Source: Pollutiaquabacter sp046052345
GTDB taxonomy: Bacteria; Bacteroidota; Bacteroidia; AKYH767-A; 2013-40CM-41-45
Assembly (NCBI GenBank): GCA_046052345.1
Contig: JBJOMN010000022.1
Coordinates: 124,001 to 188,000, forward strand
Direction of reading: 5' to 3'
Length of the DNA: 64,000 nucleotides
In this document: positions 27,615 through 35,684 of the stretch, one piece after another
How the letters are laid out: the number at the start of each line of letters is the position of its first letter
Position numbering within the stretch: the first letter of the stretch is position 1
Translations under genes and position numbers: made by a program
Notes under the pieces: model-generated
The model's database searches: none
What the model was told of the DNA's origin: nothing
The model's input: only the letters and a program-made list of their open reading frames with translations

Positions 27615-28457
27615 ATGACGAAGAAGTTGATAGCCGCCGCCCTTACCTTGGGAATGTTCTCCTTACTCACTGCTGAGGTCATGGACGACAACGGGCGGGC
27701 CGGATACACCGGGGCTCCCGGGGAAAACAATTGCACCTACTCGGGGTGCCACACCGGAAACGCGCTCAACAATCCGGGTGGCAGCATCGAATTACGCACA
27801 GGGACCACTAACAATGTGTACGTTCCCGGACAGACCTATAATATGCAGTTCAAGGTCGCGTTTACTGGTCGCTCCCTGTTCGGTCTCGGAGTAGAGGCGC
27901 TGGACGCTTCCGGAAACAATGCCGGTACCCTTACGGCCAACGCCTCGTTCGGTAACCAGATAAAGACCCGTACTGTCGGAGCATACACACGGCGCTGCAT
28001 CGTCCACACCTTTAATGGTGGGGCCCGCCAGGATTCAATGGTATTCCGGTTCACCTGGACCGCCCCACAGTCCGGCACCGTCACCTTCTATTATTGCGGT
28101 AATGCCGCCAACGGAAACGCCAGCGAAAGCGGAGATTATATCTATACCGGTAGCACTGTGCTGAATCCTTTCTCTACAACAGGCATCGCAGAAAAAGCAG
28201 GAAATATGGGACTTTCTGTTTATCCCAATCCTGCCCAAGGAAGCTGCTCCATTCAGCTGAACGGAACGATGAAAACGGATGTTTCCCTTCAACTCTTCGA
28301 TATGGGCGGAAAACTTATACGTCAGGAGGCCGTAGTTCCGGGAGGTGCTGAAAACACCGTCGTTTGGAACGAGCTGGAGGCCTTACCCCGGGGAACATAC
28401 CTTTTAAGCGCTAAATCGGGAGATTCGCATGCCGTCAACCGAATAATCCTTCAATAA
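27615..28457 (+). CDS. choice-of-anchor V domain protein with CX4CH motif and T9SS type A tail
   Basis: The protein has 280 residues with a signal peptide (about residues 1-21, ending LLTAEV). Residues 26-180 fit the 'choice-of-anchor V' / Reeler-like domain of Bacteroidota (GYTGAPGENNCTYSGCHTG, YNMQFKVAFTG, VHTFNGG, VTFYYCGNAANGN). The CTYSGCH segment (CX4CH) looks like an expanded c-type haem site, and the domain may bind haem; this is inference. The C-terminus (LSVYPNPAQGSCSIQLNG ... LPRGTYLLSAKS ... NRIILQ) is a T9SS type A sorting domain. It ends in a strong terminator (28465-28494), so it is not co-transcribed with the cytochrome-like gene that follows. Confidence 0.82.
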   Translation: MTKKLIAAALTLGMFSLLTAEVMDDNGRAGYTGAPGENNCTYSGCHTGNALNNPGGSIELRTGTTNNVYVPGQTYNMQFKVAFTGRSLFGLGVEALDASGNNAGTLTANASFGNQIKTRTVGAYTRRCIVHTFNGGARQDSMVFRFTWTAPQSGTVTFYYCGNAANGNASESGDYIYTGSTVLNPFSTTGIAEKAGNMGLSVYPNPAQGSCSIQLNGTMKTDVSLQLFDMGGKLIRQEAVVPGGAENTVVWNELEALPRGTYLLSAKSGDSHAVNRIILQ

Positions 28458-28464
28458 CCGGAAA

Positions 28465-28494
28465 AGAAAGGCGGTCAAAGCCGCCTTTCTTTTT
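28465..28494 (+). terminator. intrinsic terminator after the anchor V gene
   Basis: AGAAAGGCGG (28465-28474), loop TCAAAG, CCGCCTTTCT (28481-28490), then TTTT: a perfect 10-bp stem with U-tract, 7 bases past the stop codon. Confidence 0.9.
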
Positions 28495-28543
28495 ATACCG
28501 TATGGAAACCTGAATGGTACACTTAGCGTTATTATGATCTGTT

Positions 28544-28993
28544 ATGAAAATGAAAAAGATCAGCTATATCCTCTTGTGTATCCCGCTTTTCTGGGTTGCC
28601 TGTAAAGACGACAACGTTGAAGACCTGAACAACGGTCCTGCGCCCTGTGACCTTGAAGCAGGTGATACGGCGTTCTATAGCACTGTCATACAGCCTATTT
28701 TCAATTCCAGCTGCGGATCCGATAACAACGGATGCCACGATGTTTCCAACTCCATCGCCCAAGGAGGCAGCAACGGAAGTCTTGCGGATTATGCAGGCAC
28801 CATCGAAACCCTTCTCGATTGCTCGGCCGATGGAACATTAGGATCCGGCGGTGCAGACCTCATGAAACGGGTCACGCACGACTCCTCCATCCCCAGTTCC
28901 AAATGGATGCCGAAAGGCACTGCCTCGAAAATCGGGGACTGCAGCATTCAGAAATTACAGCGCTGGATTGACCAGGGCTTTCAAGACAATTGA
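28544..28993 (+). CDS. lipoprotein, cytochrome c-like with expanded CX6CH motif
   Basis: The protein has 149 residues with a lipoprotein signal (residues 1-20, lipobox FWVAC, lipidated Cys20). Residues 45-65 read YSTVIQPIFNSSCGSDNNGCH, with C-x6-C-His in the place of the CxxCH haem site of small cytochromes. The C-terminal part has a Met-Pro segment (SSKWMPKGTASKIGDCSIQK) and LQRWIDQGF, the usual end of mono-haem 'planctomycete cytochrome c-like' lipoproteins, in which the Met ligates haem. Covalent haem at CX6CH would be unusual; a non-haem relic is possible. A second ATG at 28550 is an alternative start. The next gene begins 5 bases after the stop, so the two are co-transcribed. Confidence 0.78.
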   Translation: MKMKKISYILLCIPLFWVACKDDNVEDLNNGPAPCDLEAGDTAFYSTVIQPIFNSSCGSDNNGCHDVSNSIAQGGSNGSLADYAGTIETLLDCSADGTLGSGGADLMKRVTHDSSIPSSKWMPKGTASKIGDCSIQKLQRWIDQGFQDN

Positions 28994-28998
28994 ACCTT

Positions 28999-29919
28999 AT
29001 GTACTCCCGTTACCTATTTGCCTTGGCGGTTTTTTTTCTCTGCCTTTCGAACGTCAATGCCCAGGACCTGTTGAGCGACCTACCTTCTGACGGAAAGAAA
29101 GAAAAGGAGTTCGTCATGGCTGCCTTTAAATCCACACGGCTGATCAACTTCCATACGCTGGAGACCGTAGGCCCGAAAACGCTTGATTTCCGTATCTCCC
29201 ACCGGTTCGGAACCCTCAGTCAAGGAGCGTATGATGCATGGGGGATCGACGGTCCCGCTACCATTCGATTGGGACTTGACTATAGTTATGACGGCCGTTT
29301 CATGTTCGGCATCGGACGGTCGAATTTGGAAAAAATGGTGGACGGATACCTCAAATACAGACTGGTTCGTCAGGGTTTGGAAGGTGGTTCGCCGGTTGCG
29401 GTCACGCTTTGCGCCTCCATGTTCCGTAATGGCGAGAAAGATGTCAAAGTTGGGAACTTTGACAAATACGAATACCCCTCCGATCGTTTTTCCTATGTTC
29501 ATCAGGTCATAATCGGACGGAAATTCAATTCGTCCTTCTCCATGCAGGTCGCTCCGTTCTTTGTCCACTTCAATCTGGTCGACAGATCGGCGGACAAAAA
29601 CGATGTCTATGGTATTGCAGGTGCGGCACGCATCAAATTCACAAAGCGCTCCGCAATCACTTTCGAATACGGCTACCGGCTTGTCACCGATTACTCTGTT
29701 GAAACCAACTACTATAACAGCTTCGGAATCGGCTATGAACTGGAAACCGGAGGCCACGTCTTCCAGGTCCATCTCACTAATTCCGACGGTATGGCGGACA
29801 ACCAGTTCTTCGCCCGCACCAGAGACAGTTGGGGAGACAACGGCATCCGTCTCGGATTCAATATCTCCCGCGTATTCTCCATCCCCGCATCAGGAGCGAC
29901 AAAAGGTAAATCTTGGTGA
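28999..29919 (+). CDS. DUF5777 family outer-membrane beta-barrel protein
   Basis: I start at the ATG at 28999 (MYSRYLFALAVFFLCLSNVNAQ), a clean signal peptide, rather than a TTG three codons upstream that overlaps the preceding stop. It has 306 residues. After the signal, an amphipathic strand pattern with alternating aromatics runs to the end (LDFRISHRFGTL, IRLGLDYSYDGRFMFGIGR, SSFSMQVAPFFVHFN, ITFEYGYRLVTDY), ending GIRLGFNISRVFSI, which fits a barrel of the DUF5777 family. These barrels are often encoded beside exported cytochromes or YceI proteins, and here one follows a cytochrome-like lipoprotein by 5 bases. An outer-membrane electron-transfer or respiratory role is inference. Confidence 0.8.
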   Translation: MYSRYLFALAVFFLCLSNVNAQDLLSDLPSDGKKEKEFVMAAFKSTRLINFHTLETVGPKTLDFRISHRFGTLSQGAYDAWGIDGPATIRLGLDYSYDGRFMFGIGRSNLEKMVDGYLKYRLVRQGLEGGSPVAVTLCASMFRNGEKDVKVGNFDKYEYPSDRFSYVHQVIIGRKFNSSFSMQVAPFFVHFNLVDRSADKNDVYGIAGAARIKFTKRSAITFEYGYRLVTDYSVETNYYNSFGIGYELETGGHVFQVHLTNSDGMADNQFFARTRDSWGDNGIRLGFNISRVFSIPASGATKGKSW

Positions 29920-29940
29920 GGGTGTTCTGAAAACCTTCGG

Positions 29941-29970
29941 ATCCTCTGCTATTCGCAGGGGATTTTTTAT
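29941..29970 (+). terminator. intrinsic terminator after the DUF5777 gene
   Basis: ATCCTCTGC (29941-29949), loop TATTC, GCAGGGGAT (29955-29963), then TTTTTAT. The 9-bp stem has one T-G wobble. It overlaps the last bases of the convergent DUF1223 gene. Confidence 0.82.
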
Positions 29971-30698
29971 TCCTGAAGGCGGCAGACCGCTACAGCAAGT
30001 ATCTGCATGGTCTGCTTATGTTGGATGAACCCTTTGAAAACACAGCGGTCCTTTGAAAGGACCTCCTTCACCGGAACTCTCAACATCCCCTCGCCTTCGC
30101 GCAGTGACGTCGCTACCAGTCGTCGTACGATCGGCCCCTGATACAGCATCTGTCCTTTATTAGGACCTCCTTCTATGCTATTCGACAAACCTTCCTCCAA
30201 CATGGCGATGCGGACAGAAAGGTTCTTGTCGGCCCTTGAAGAGAAAAAACGGATGTATGCCGTATCGTTAGAAAGAGAATCCAATCTTATGGAAAGCGTG
30301 ATGGTCGGCCGCTGCTTCAGCAACGAATCGATCTGCCTGACAGGAAGGATGCTGTCCGTACCCGTTATATCCCGGATGCCGTTGATCACCAGTTGCGGTG
30401 TATACATCTCGTGGCCGGGCAGCACCCGTGAATAGTTCTCCTGCCGCAACGTGAACGGTCGACGGCTGTAAGGATCCATCCATACGGAACGGTTCCAGTA
30501 ATCGACGTGGTACTCCAGGAAATGTACATCCGATGACTTGTAGCGCTCCTGCAACTTACGGATGACCGATCCGGCAACCACTGCATTCGGATCGGACTGG
30601 GAAGTGAACAGTTCAACCACAGCGAATCCCTCCTGTGCAGCGGCCTGTTGAAAGAGGATGCCGGAAAAAACGAGTAGCCTGCGGAAGCGCTTAAACAT
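29967..30698 (-). CDS. DUF1223 family thioredoxin-like protein lacking the CxxC motif
   Basis: I start at the ATG at 30698 (MFKRFRRLLVFSGILFQQ), giving 243 residues; a TTG two codons earlier is possible. A signal peptide is likely (cleavage near QQAAAQ). The fold markers of DUF1223 are clear: FAVVELFTSQ, LEYHVDYWNRSVWMDP, MYTPQLVINGIRDITG. The motif that follows ELFTSQ is normally GCSSCPPAD; here it is SDPNAVVAG, with no Cys. The only Cys residues are near the C-terminus. It therefore cannot act as a thiol-disulfide enzyme in the usual way. It is the last gene of the 3HAO-TMTC-ACMSD operon, 14 bases after ACMSD. Confidence 0.83.
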   Translation of the reverse strand: MFKRFRRLLVFSGILFQQAAAQEGFAVVELFTSQSDPNAVVAGSVIRKLQERYKSSDVHFLEYHVDYWNRSVWMDPYSRRPFTLRQENYSRVLPGHEMYTPQLVINGIRDITGTDSILPVRQIDSLLKQRPTITLSIRLDSLSNDTAYIRFFSSRADKNLSVRIAMLEEGLSNSIEGGPNKGQMLYQGPIVRRLVATSLREGEGMLRVPVKEVLSKDRCVFKGFIQHKQTMQILAVAVCRLQE

Positions 30699-30712
30699 GG
30701 TCAAGGCCGAAC

Positions 30713-31720
30713 TCAGGCGAAGCTATGACCCTCCATTCCCAGCCATTCCAAAGCAGTGCCTCCCAGAAGCCTTTCCTTCATCTCCGGAGAATAGGGCATT
30801 TCCTTGATCAGTTTTCCCGGACTCAACTCGCCCAGTGGAAACGGATAATCGGTACCTAAGGCTATCCGCTCGGGCCCCATGAAGCGCACGAGATAGTCCA
30901 GCATCACAGGGTCATGTACTAACGAGTCCAGATAAAACTGCTTCAGGTATTTGCGGGGTTCATGGGGATTGTCGACCGCCACGAGGTCAGGGCGGACATG
31001 GTACCCATGCTCGATGCGTCCGAACGTGGCCGGGAAGGAGCCTCCGCCGTGAGCGAATGCGACGCGAAGTGTCGGGAGTTTCTCGAAAATGCCGGAGAAG
31101 ATCATGGAGCAGATGGCAAGTGATGTCTCCGCCGGCATGCCGACCAGCCAGGGCAGCCAGTACTTGTTCATCTTCTCTTTTCCCATCATGTCCCAGGGAT
31201 GCACGAAGACGGCTGCACCCAGCTCCTGTGCTGCGGCGAAGAAGGGGAATAATGCCGGCTCGCTCAGGTTCCAGTCGTTCACATGCGATCCGATCTGTAC
31301 GCCGCGCAGACCGATCCGCATACAGCGCTCGAGCTCCCTGATAGCCAGCTCGGGATCCTGTAACGGCACGGTGCCCAGGCCGACGAAACGCTTCGGATAC
31401 CGATCCACGATTCCAGCAATATGATCATTGAGGAACATGGAGAGCTCCAAAGCGTCTTGCGCTTTGGCCCAGTAGCTGAACATGACCGGTATGGTGGACA
31501 GGACCTGCACATGCACGCCATGGCTGTCACAATCGTGCATACGCGTGTCGGGGGACCAGCAATTATCCTGGATTTCGCGGAAGAACTTACCGTCGATCAT
31601 CATCCGTGCGCAGCATGGCTTATGGTGCTCCAGAGAGACAAAGCCGCCATACCCGAACTTCCCCTTGAAATCAGGAAGATGTTCGGGAAGGATATGCGTG
31701 TGGATGTCAATTACTGGCAT
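30713..31720 (-). CDS. 2-amino-3-carboxymuconate-6-semialdehyde decarboxylase (ACMSD)
   Basis: This cytoplasmic zinc amidohydrolase-fold enzyme decarboxylates ACMS, the unstable product of 3-hydroxyanthranilate cleavage, to 2-aminomuconate semialdehyde. It has 335 residues, as in known bacterial and animal enzymes (NbaD type). Metal ligands are His7 and His9 (VIDIHTHILPEH), a His in FVHPWDMMG, and Asp in ALGTDYPFPLGE. The FGYGGFVSLEHH start and AFAHGGGSFPATFGRIEHG are family-specific. Its first 14 bases overlap the end of the upstream TMTC-like gene, implying translational coupling. Together with 3HAO in the same operon and the aldehyde dehydrogenase nearby, it fits tryptophan breakdown through 2-aminomuconate. 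Confidence 0.95.
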   Translation of the reverse strand: MPVIDIHTHILPEHLPDFKGKFGYGGFVSLEHHKPCCARMMIDGKFFREIQDNCWSPDTRMHDCDSHGVHVQVLSTIPVMFSYWAKAQDALELSMFLNDHIAGIVDRYPKRFVGLGTVPLQDPELAIRELERCMRIGLRGVQIGSHVNDWNLSEPALFPFFAAAQELGAAVFVHPWDMMGKEKMNKYWLPWLVGMPAETSLAICSMIFSGIFEKLPTLRVAFAHGGGSFPATFGRIEHGYHVRPDLVAVDNPHEPRKYLKQFYLDSLVHDPVMLDYLVRFMGPERIALGTDYPFPLGELSPGKLIKEMPYSPEMKERLLGGTALEWLGMEGHSFA

Positions 31721-33770
31721 TGTAGCGCTTGATCTTTTTTACCTCTTCCGATTTCGCAAAATAGGACTGTGCCGTTTGCTCGTCGCCGAGATTTCGGTAC
31801 GTCATGCCCAACAGGTAATACGGCATCGCGTATTCGGGGTCGATTTCGATGGCCTTGCGGAAATACCCTGCCGCCGTCTCGAAATTCTGTTTCGCATTAA
31901 GCAGGTGCTGCGACCTGTTGGCGGGGTCGTTGACCGAAGCCCGTTGTTCACCTTCGCCGAATACCCCGTATACACTGGCCAGGTTGTTCATTGCATGTGC
32001 ATAGCGGGTATTGTAACGGACAGCGAGTTCGAAATGCTCGCGCGCCTCCGGGAAACGGCCTACGTTGAACAAAAGGCTTCCATAGTTATTATGTGCGACC
32101 GCATCGGAGGGATTCTGCTCCAGGGATTTCCGAAAGTCGGCTTCGGAGAGTGAGTCCGCCTTCAACGCTTCCGGTAATGCGGCGGAATCCTTTACAGCGC
32201 GGTTGTGCAACGCTTCGGAGATCTTGAAGTGGATGAACCCGCGGCGCTGGTAGGCTTCCGAATACTTCGGATAAACGCGGATTGCCGTATCCAGCTGGGC
32301 GATGGCCTCCTGCTGATAACGGGCGGCCGAGGAGGAATCGCGCTCGGCAAGAAACTCTTCGGAAGAGATGTGGTTGGCGAGATAGAACCGCATATGGGCG
32401 CTCTCCGGCACCTTGCGGATATCGGTCATGTAGAGCGTATAATTGTCTTTCCAGTCTTTGTTGCGTGCAAACGCGACGCCGGAAAAGACGATGCCGACCG
32501 CAGCAGCGACCGCCAGCGGACGGGAGACAGTGCGGAAAAAGGAGGCAGCCCCGTTAGCGCTGTCAGATGCCGTACGGAATAACCTGGTGAGCAGGATGGA
32601 AACGGCCAGACACCAACCCATCGAAGGAACGAACAAAAGACGTTCCGCGTAGTTGGTGCCGATCATGATCACTACGTTGGACGCGATGGAAAGGGTGATG
32701 AAGAAAAACAGGATGGCAAAGGAGAGCGGGTCCTTTGAACGGAATCGTCTGACGGCGAAAAAAACCAGCCCTGAGAAGATGAGGAAAGACAACAGGAAGT
32801 GCCAGTCGCCGACAGGGTAAGGCGGGAAATGGCTGTAGGATCCGTCGGACACAAGCGGATAGGGGATGAACAACTTGAAGAAATACAAGCCGACGATCGC
32901 AATCGCTGAAGTACGTTGCGTCAGGAAATCCGGAATACCCGCCATATAGTTGTCAACGACCGGAATCGATTCAGGCTGGTTACCGAGAATGTTGGCTCGG
33001 ATGAGGATGAATAGGATGCTGGGCAGTGTGGCCGCCAGTGCGACCGGCAGGTATTTTCCGCGGGCCGCATCCGTAAAGAAGTACAGCACAAGCGGCAGGA
33101 CGGCGATCCATGTGATGGAGGATTCCTTGGATAGCATTGCCAGGAAGAACCAGGCCGAAAGACCGATCAGCCTGCTGCCTTTTCCGTCAGCGCCATAGGC
33201 CAGGGCCGAGCGCAGGGCCATCAGAAGGAATATCAAGGCAAGTATCTCGTCACGGCTTTTGATATTGGCCACCACTTCGGTATGCAACGGATGCAGTGCG
33301 AAGAGCAACACCGTGATGAACGGGATTTCAAGCCGTTCTTTGAAAAGCCGGGTCAGCGTCACGAAGAGGAGGTAACACAACAGTCCGTACAGCAGGATGT
33401 TGTCCACATGTCCCAGCGACGGACTGTTGGGAGCGATCTCCCATTCAACGGCGAAAGTGGCTTTTGAAAAAGGGCGGTACAGCGTGTTGTCCGCCACGTC
33501 CATGCCTGTACGGTAACTGGTACGGAAGATTTCGCCGATTCCTTCGACGCCGCGTCGCGTAAGTTTGTTTTCCGGAATCAGCCCCCAGTCGTCCAGCACA
33601 TATTCGTTTCCGACGGTATTGGCATATACCAGCATACCGGCTACCGCCACAATGATCCCCAGCAGCCTGCGAAGACGCGATACGGCGGACTGCTGTTGTT
33701 CGATCTGCCGCCTGGAGGGGCCTTGCGGATGAGCGGCGTGCTTCTCTTTACGGGTAAGTTTCTTGTTCAA
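31707..33770 (-). CDS. TMTC/PMT-like GT-C membrane glycosyltransferase with TPR tail
   Basis: The protein has 687 residues from a TTG at 33770; no ATG precedes the first membrane helix and an in-frame stop lies just upstream, so TTG is the best start. A basic N-terminus and helix 1 (residues 36-52) lead to EYVLDDWGLIPEN, the double Asp typical of GT-C enzymes. About ten membrane helices follow to residue 430, with YRPFSKATF, FALHPLHTEVVANIKSRDEI as TMTC-type motifs. Residues 440-680 are TPRs (AYQRRGFIHFKISEA, DAVAHNNYGSLLFNVGRFPEA, AMPYYLLGMTYRNLGDEQTA). TMTC/PMT proteins transfer mannose from a lipid carrier to proteins. It lies between 3HAO and ACMSD (gap 41 bases, overlap 14), with no metabolic link I can see. 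Confidence 0.85.
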   Translation of the reverse strand: MNKKLTRKEKHAAHPQGPSRRQIEQQQSAVSRLRRLLGIIVAVAGMLVYANTVGNEYVLDDWGLIPENKLTRRGVEGIGEIFRTSYRTGMDVADNTLYRPFSKATFAVEWEIAPNSPSLGHVDNILLYGLLCYLLFVTLTRLFKERLEIPFITVLLFALHPLHTEVVANIKSRDEILALIFLLMALRSALAYGADGKGSRLIGLSAWFFLAMLSKESSITWIAVLPLVLYFFTDAARGKYLPVALAATLPSILFILIRANILGNQPESIPVVDNYMAGIPDFLTQRTSAIAIVGLYFFKLFIPYPLVSDGSYSHFPPYPVGDWHFLLSFLIFSGLVFFAVRRFRSKDPLSFAILFFFITLSIASNVVIMIGTNYAERLLFVPSMGWCLAVSILLTRLFRTASDSANGAASFFRTVSRPLAVAAAVGIVFSGVAFARNKDWKDNYTLYMTDIRKVPESAHMRFYLANHISSEEFLAERDSSSAARYQQEAIAQLDTAIRVYPKYSEAYQRRGFIHFKISEALHNRAVKDSAALPEALKADSLSEADFRKSLEQNPSDAVAHNNYGSLLFNVGRFPEAREHFELAVRYNTRYAHAMNNLASVYGVFGEGEQRASVNDPANRSQHLLNAKQNFETAAGYFRKAIEIDPEYAMPYYLLGMTYRNLGDEQTAQSYFAKSEEVKKIKRYNASN

Positions 33771-33811
33771 TGCTGAGATGCTTATTTATCTGAAGGGTGC
33801 TGAAAACAGAC

Positions 33812-34339
33812 TTATGCCAGCTTCGCCGGCGGCACCATCACGTGACCGCACTTCTTGCAGGTCAAAAGTTGCTTGTCCTGATAGAACTCTTCCATTGCGA
33901 CAGCCAGCTGGCCGACAATGTCCTGCAGATCGAAGTATTTTTCGTGCAGCATGTGGTTACAGGATTCGCAGAACCACATGAGCCCGTCCTTCATGCCGGG
34001 CCGACGTTGCACTTCCATGACGAGTCCGATGGTGTTGGGGCCGCGTTGTGGTGAATGCGGCACTTTGGCGGGAAGGAGAAAAATCTCGCCTTCCCTTACA
34101 GGGATATCCACCGGCTTGCCCTCTTCCATGATACGGACGACGATATCCCCCTCCAACTGATAATAGAACTCCTCGGTCTCATTATAATGGTAATCCTTCC
34201 GGGAGTTGGGTCCGCCGACAACCATGACGATGAAATCCTGTTGCGGTTGGTAAACGACCTGGTTTCCAACCGGCGGTTTCAGAAGGTGACGGTTTTCATC
34301 GATCCATTTGCGGAAAGAGAAGGGGCGGGTAACAGTCAT
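33812..34339 (-). CDS. nbaC: 3-hydroxyanthranilate 3,4-dioxygenase
   Basis: This cytoplasmic cupin enzyme opens the ring of 3-hydroxyanthranilate to ACMS. It has 175 residues from the ATG at 34339 (MTVTRPFSFRKWIDENRHLL); an upstream TTG start has no family support. Iron ligands fall at His51, Glu57 and His95 (KDYHYNETEEFYYQ and PAKVPHSPQRG), the same numbers as in the studied bacterial enzyme. The C-terminal second metal site, a rubredoxin-like pair of CxxC, is complete (WFCESCNHMLHE, LLTCKKCGHVM). It leads the minus-strand operon with the TMTC-like, ACMSD and DUF1223 genes, and is divergent from an SDR gene, 102 bases between starts. Confidence 0.96.
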   Translation of the reverse strand: MTVTRPFSFRKWIDENRHLLKPPVGNQVVYQPQQDFIVMVVGGPNSRKDYHYNETEEFYYQLEGDIVVRIMEEGKPVDIPVREGEIFLLPAKVPHSPQRGPNTIGLVMEVQRRPGMKDGLMWFCESCNHMLHEKYFDLQDIVGQLAVAMEEFYQDKQLLTCKKCGHVMVPPAKLA

Positions 34340-34441
34340 GTTCAGGGCTTTTGTTAGTTTTATGCCGCAAACAAGGTGCGGATTTTCAGGGTTCCGGGTG
34401 TCCAACCAAAATTAATAATACCAACCTTTCATTCAACAGGC

Positions 34442-35227
34442 ATGAATCTCGACTTACGGGGAAAAACAGCGCTCGTCGGCGGCAGTACACAGGGAATAGG
34501 CAGGGCTGTCGCGATGGAGCTGGCCGGCCTCGGAGCAACAGTGATACTGTTGGCCAGGAATAAGGAAACCCTCTCCGAAGTCTGTGCGCAGCTCCCTGTA
34601 CCGGCAGGCCAATCACATGCCTTCCTTCAAGTGGATTACTCCACACCGGAGCAACTGGGTAAGGCCGTGGAAGAATTCTTGTCGAAGCATCCGGCTCAGA
34701 TCCTCGTCAACAATACCGGCGGCCCTCCGTCCGGCCCGGTCACTGCGGCAGGGTCCGCAGCGTTCCTCTCGGCCTTTCAGCAGCACCTTCTCTGTAACCA
34801 GCTGCTTGCGCAGGCGGTATTGCCGGGAATGAAATCATCGGGCTACGGCCGTATCGTCAACATCATCTCTACTTCTGTCAAGCAGCCGCTGAAGAATCTC
34901 GGCGTTTCAAACACCGTCCGGGCCGCCGTAGCCAATTGGTCGAAGACCTGGGCGAACGAGGTGGCGCCGTTGGGTATCACCGTCAATAACGTGCTTCCCG
35001 GCGCAACGGACACGCAACGTCTGCGCTCACTCATCAAAAGCAAGGCAGAGAAAAACGGTATCGGGGAAAGTGTCGTGGAACAGGAAATGCTGGATGAAAT
35101 CCCTATGGGTCGTTTCGCAGATCCTTCGGAGGTCGCAAGCGCAGTAGCGTTCCTGGTGTCACCAGCCGCCGCATATGTATCAGGAATCAACCTGCCGGTA
35201 GACGGCGGTCGGACCGGCTGTCTGTAA
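34442..35227 (+). CDS. atypical SDR-family oxidoreductase lacking the YxxxK pair
   Basis: This 261-residue cytoplasmic protein starts at the ATG at 34442; the open frame extends farther upstream into the 3HAO promoter region. The cofactor loop is intact (LVGGSTQGIGRAVAM), as are the LVNNTGGPPSG strand and the C-terminal YVSGINLPVDGG. The catalytic region reads RIVNIISTSVKQPLKNLGVSNTVRAAVANWSK: a Ser is kept, but where YxxxK is expected the residues align as SNTVR, with Ser for Tyr and Arg for Lys. Either it uses other residues or it is not a standard reductase. Divergent placement beside 3HAO suggests a link to kynurenine catabolism, but no SDR step is defined there. Confidence 0.82.
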   Translation: MNLDLRGKTALVGGSTQGIGRAVAMELAGLGATVILLARNKETLSEVCAQLPVPAGQSHAFLQVDYSTPEQLGKAVEEFLSKHPAQILVNNTGGPPSGPVTAAGSAAFLSAFQQHLLCNQLLAQAVLPGMKSSGYGRIVNIISTSVKQPLKNLGVSNTVRAAVANWSKTWANEVAPLGITVNNVLPGATDTQRLRSLIKSKAEKNGIGESVVEQEMLDEIPMGRFADPSEVASAVAFLVSPAAAYVSGINLPVDGGRTGCL

Positions 35228-35231
35228 GCCG

Positions 35232-35543
35232 TTAAAAGATCTTGTACATGGTATCTACAAGGTGTTCCTCTTTGTCACGGTAGGACGGATGATCGACCTC
35301 CTTGCCGTTCCTCAGTACGGATATCTCCACACGGGTAATTCCTTCCGACTCCCGACAGATCTTCAGATCAAGACCTTCGGTAGCACCTATCGGTAAGAAC
35401 TTCGGCTTGGCCGCACGGAAATGGAACAATCCCTGGTCATGATTCAAAGCCTGACTCAACAACTTGTAATTCTTGCGATGGAAAAGACGATTGATCCTTT
35501 CCAAAATCTCCTGGTCTTTACGATGAAAAAGCGCCGACTTCAT
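35232..35543 (-). CDS. small conserved-looking protein of unknown function
   Basis: The protein has 103 residues, soluble and basic at the start (MKSALFHRKDQEILERINRLF). I do not recognise a family. It is predicted as an N-terminal helix pair followed by a beta-rich segment (GLDLKICRESEGITRVEISV), ending in a polar tail. It converges with the SDR gene (4 bases between the stops) and diverges from the aldehyde dehydrogenase. Base composition and codon use are like the neighbours, so it is probably real. Confidence 0.6.
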   Translation of the reverse strand: MKSALFHRKDQEILERINRLFHRKNYKLLSQALNHDQGLFHFRAAKPKFLPIGATEGLDLKICRESEGITRVEISVLRNGKEVDHPSYRDKEEHLVDTMYKIF

Positions 35544-35684
35544 GATTTATCTTAGCAGACTGAGATTCAAAAAATTACGATTAAAATTCCGAACCGGCAA
35601 ATTTTCCTGAATTATCCTCAAAAAACAGCAATAAAATAGGTGTAGACCACTAATACGGTTCATTTCCTAGCAGCTCTCCGACGC

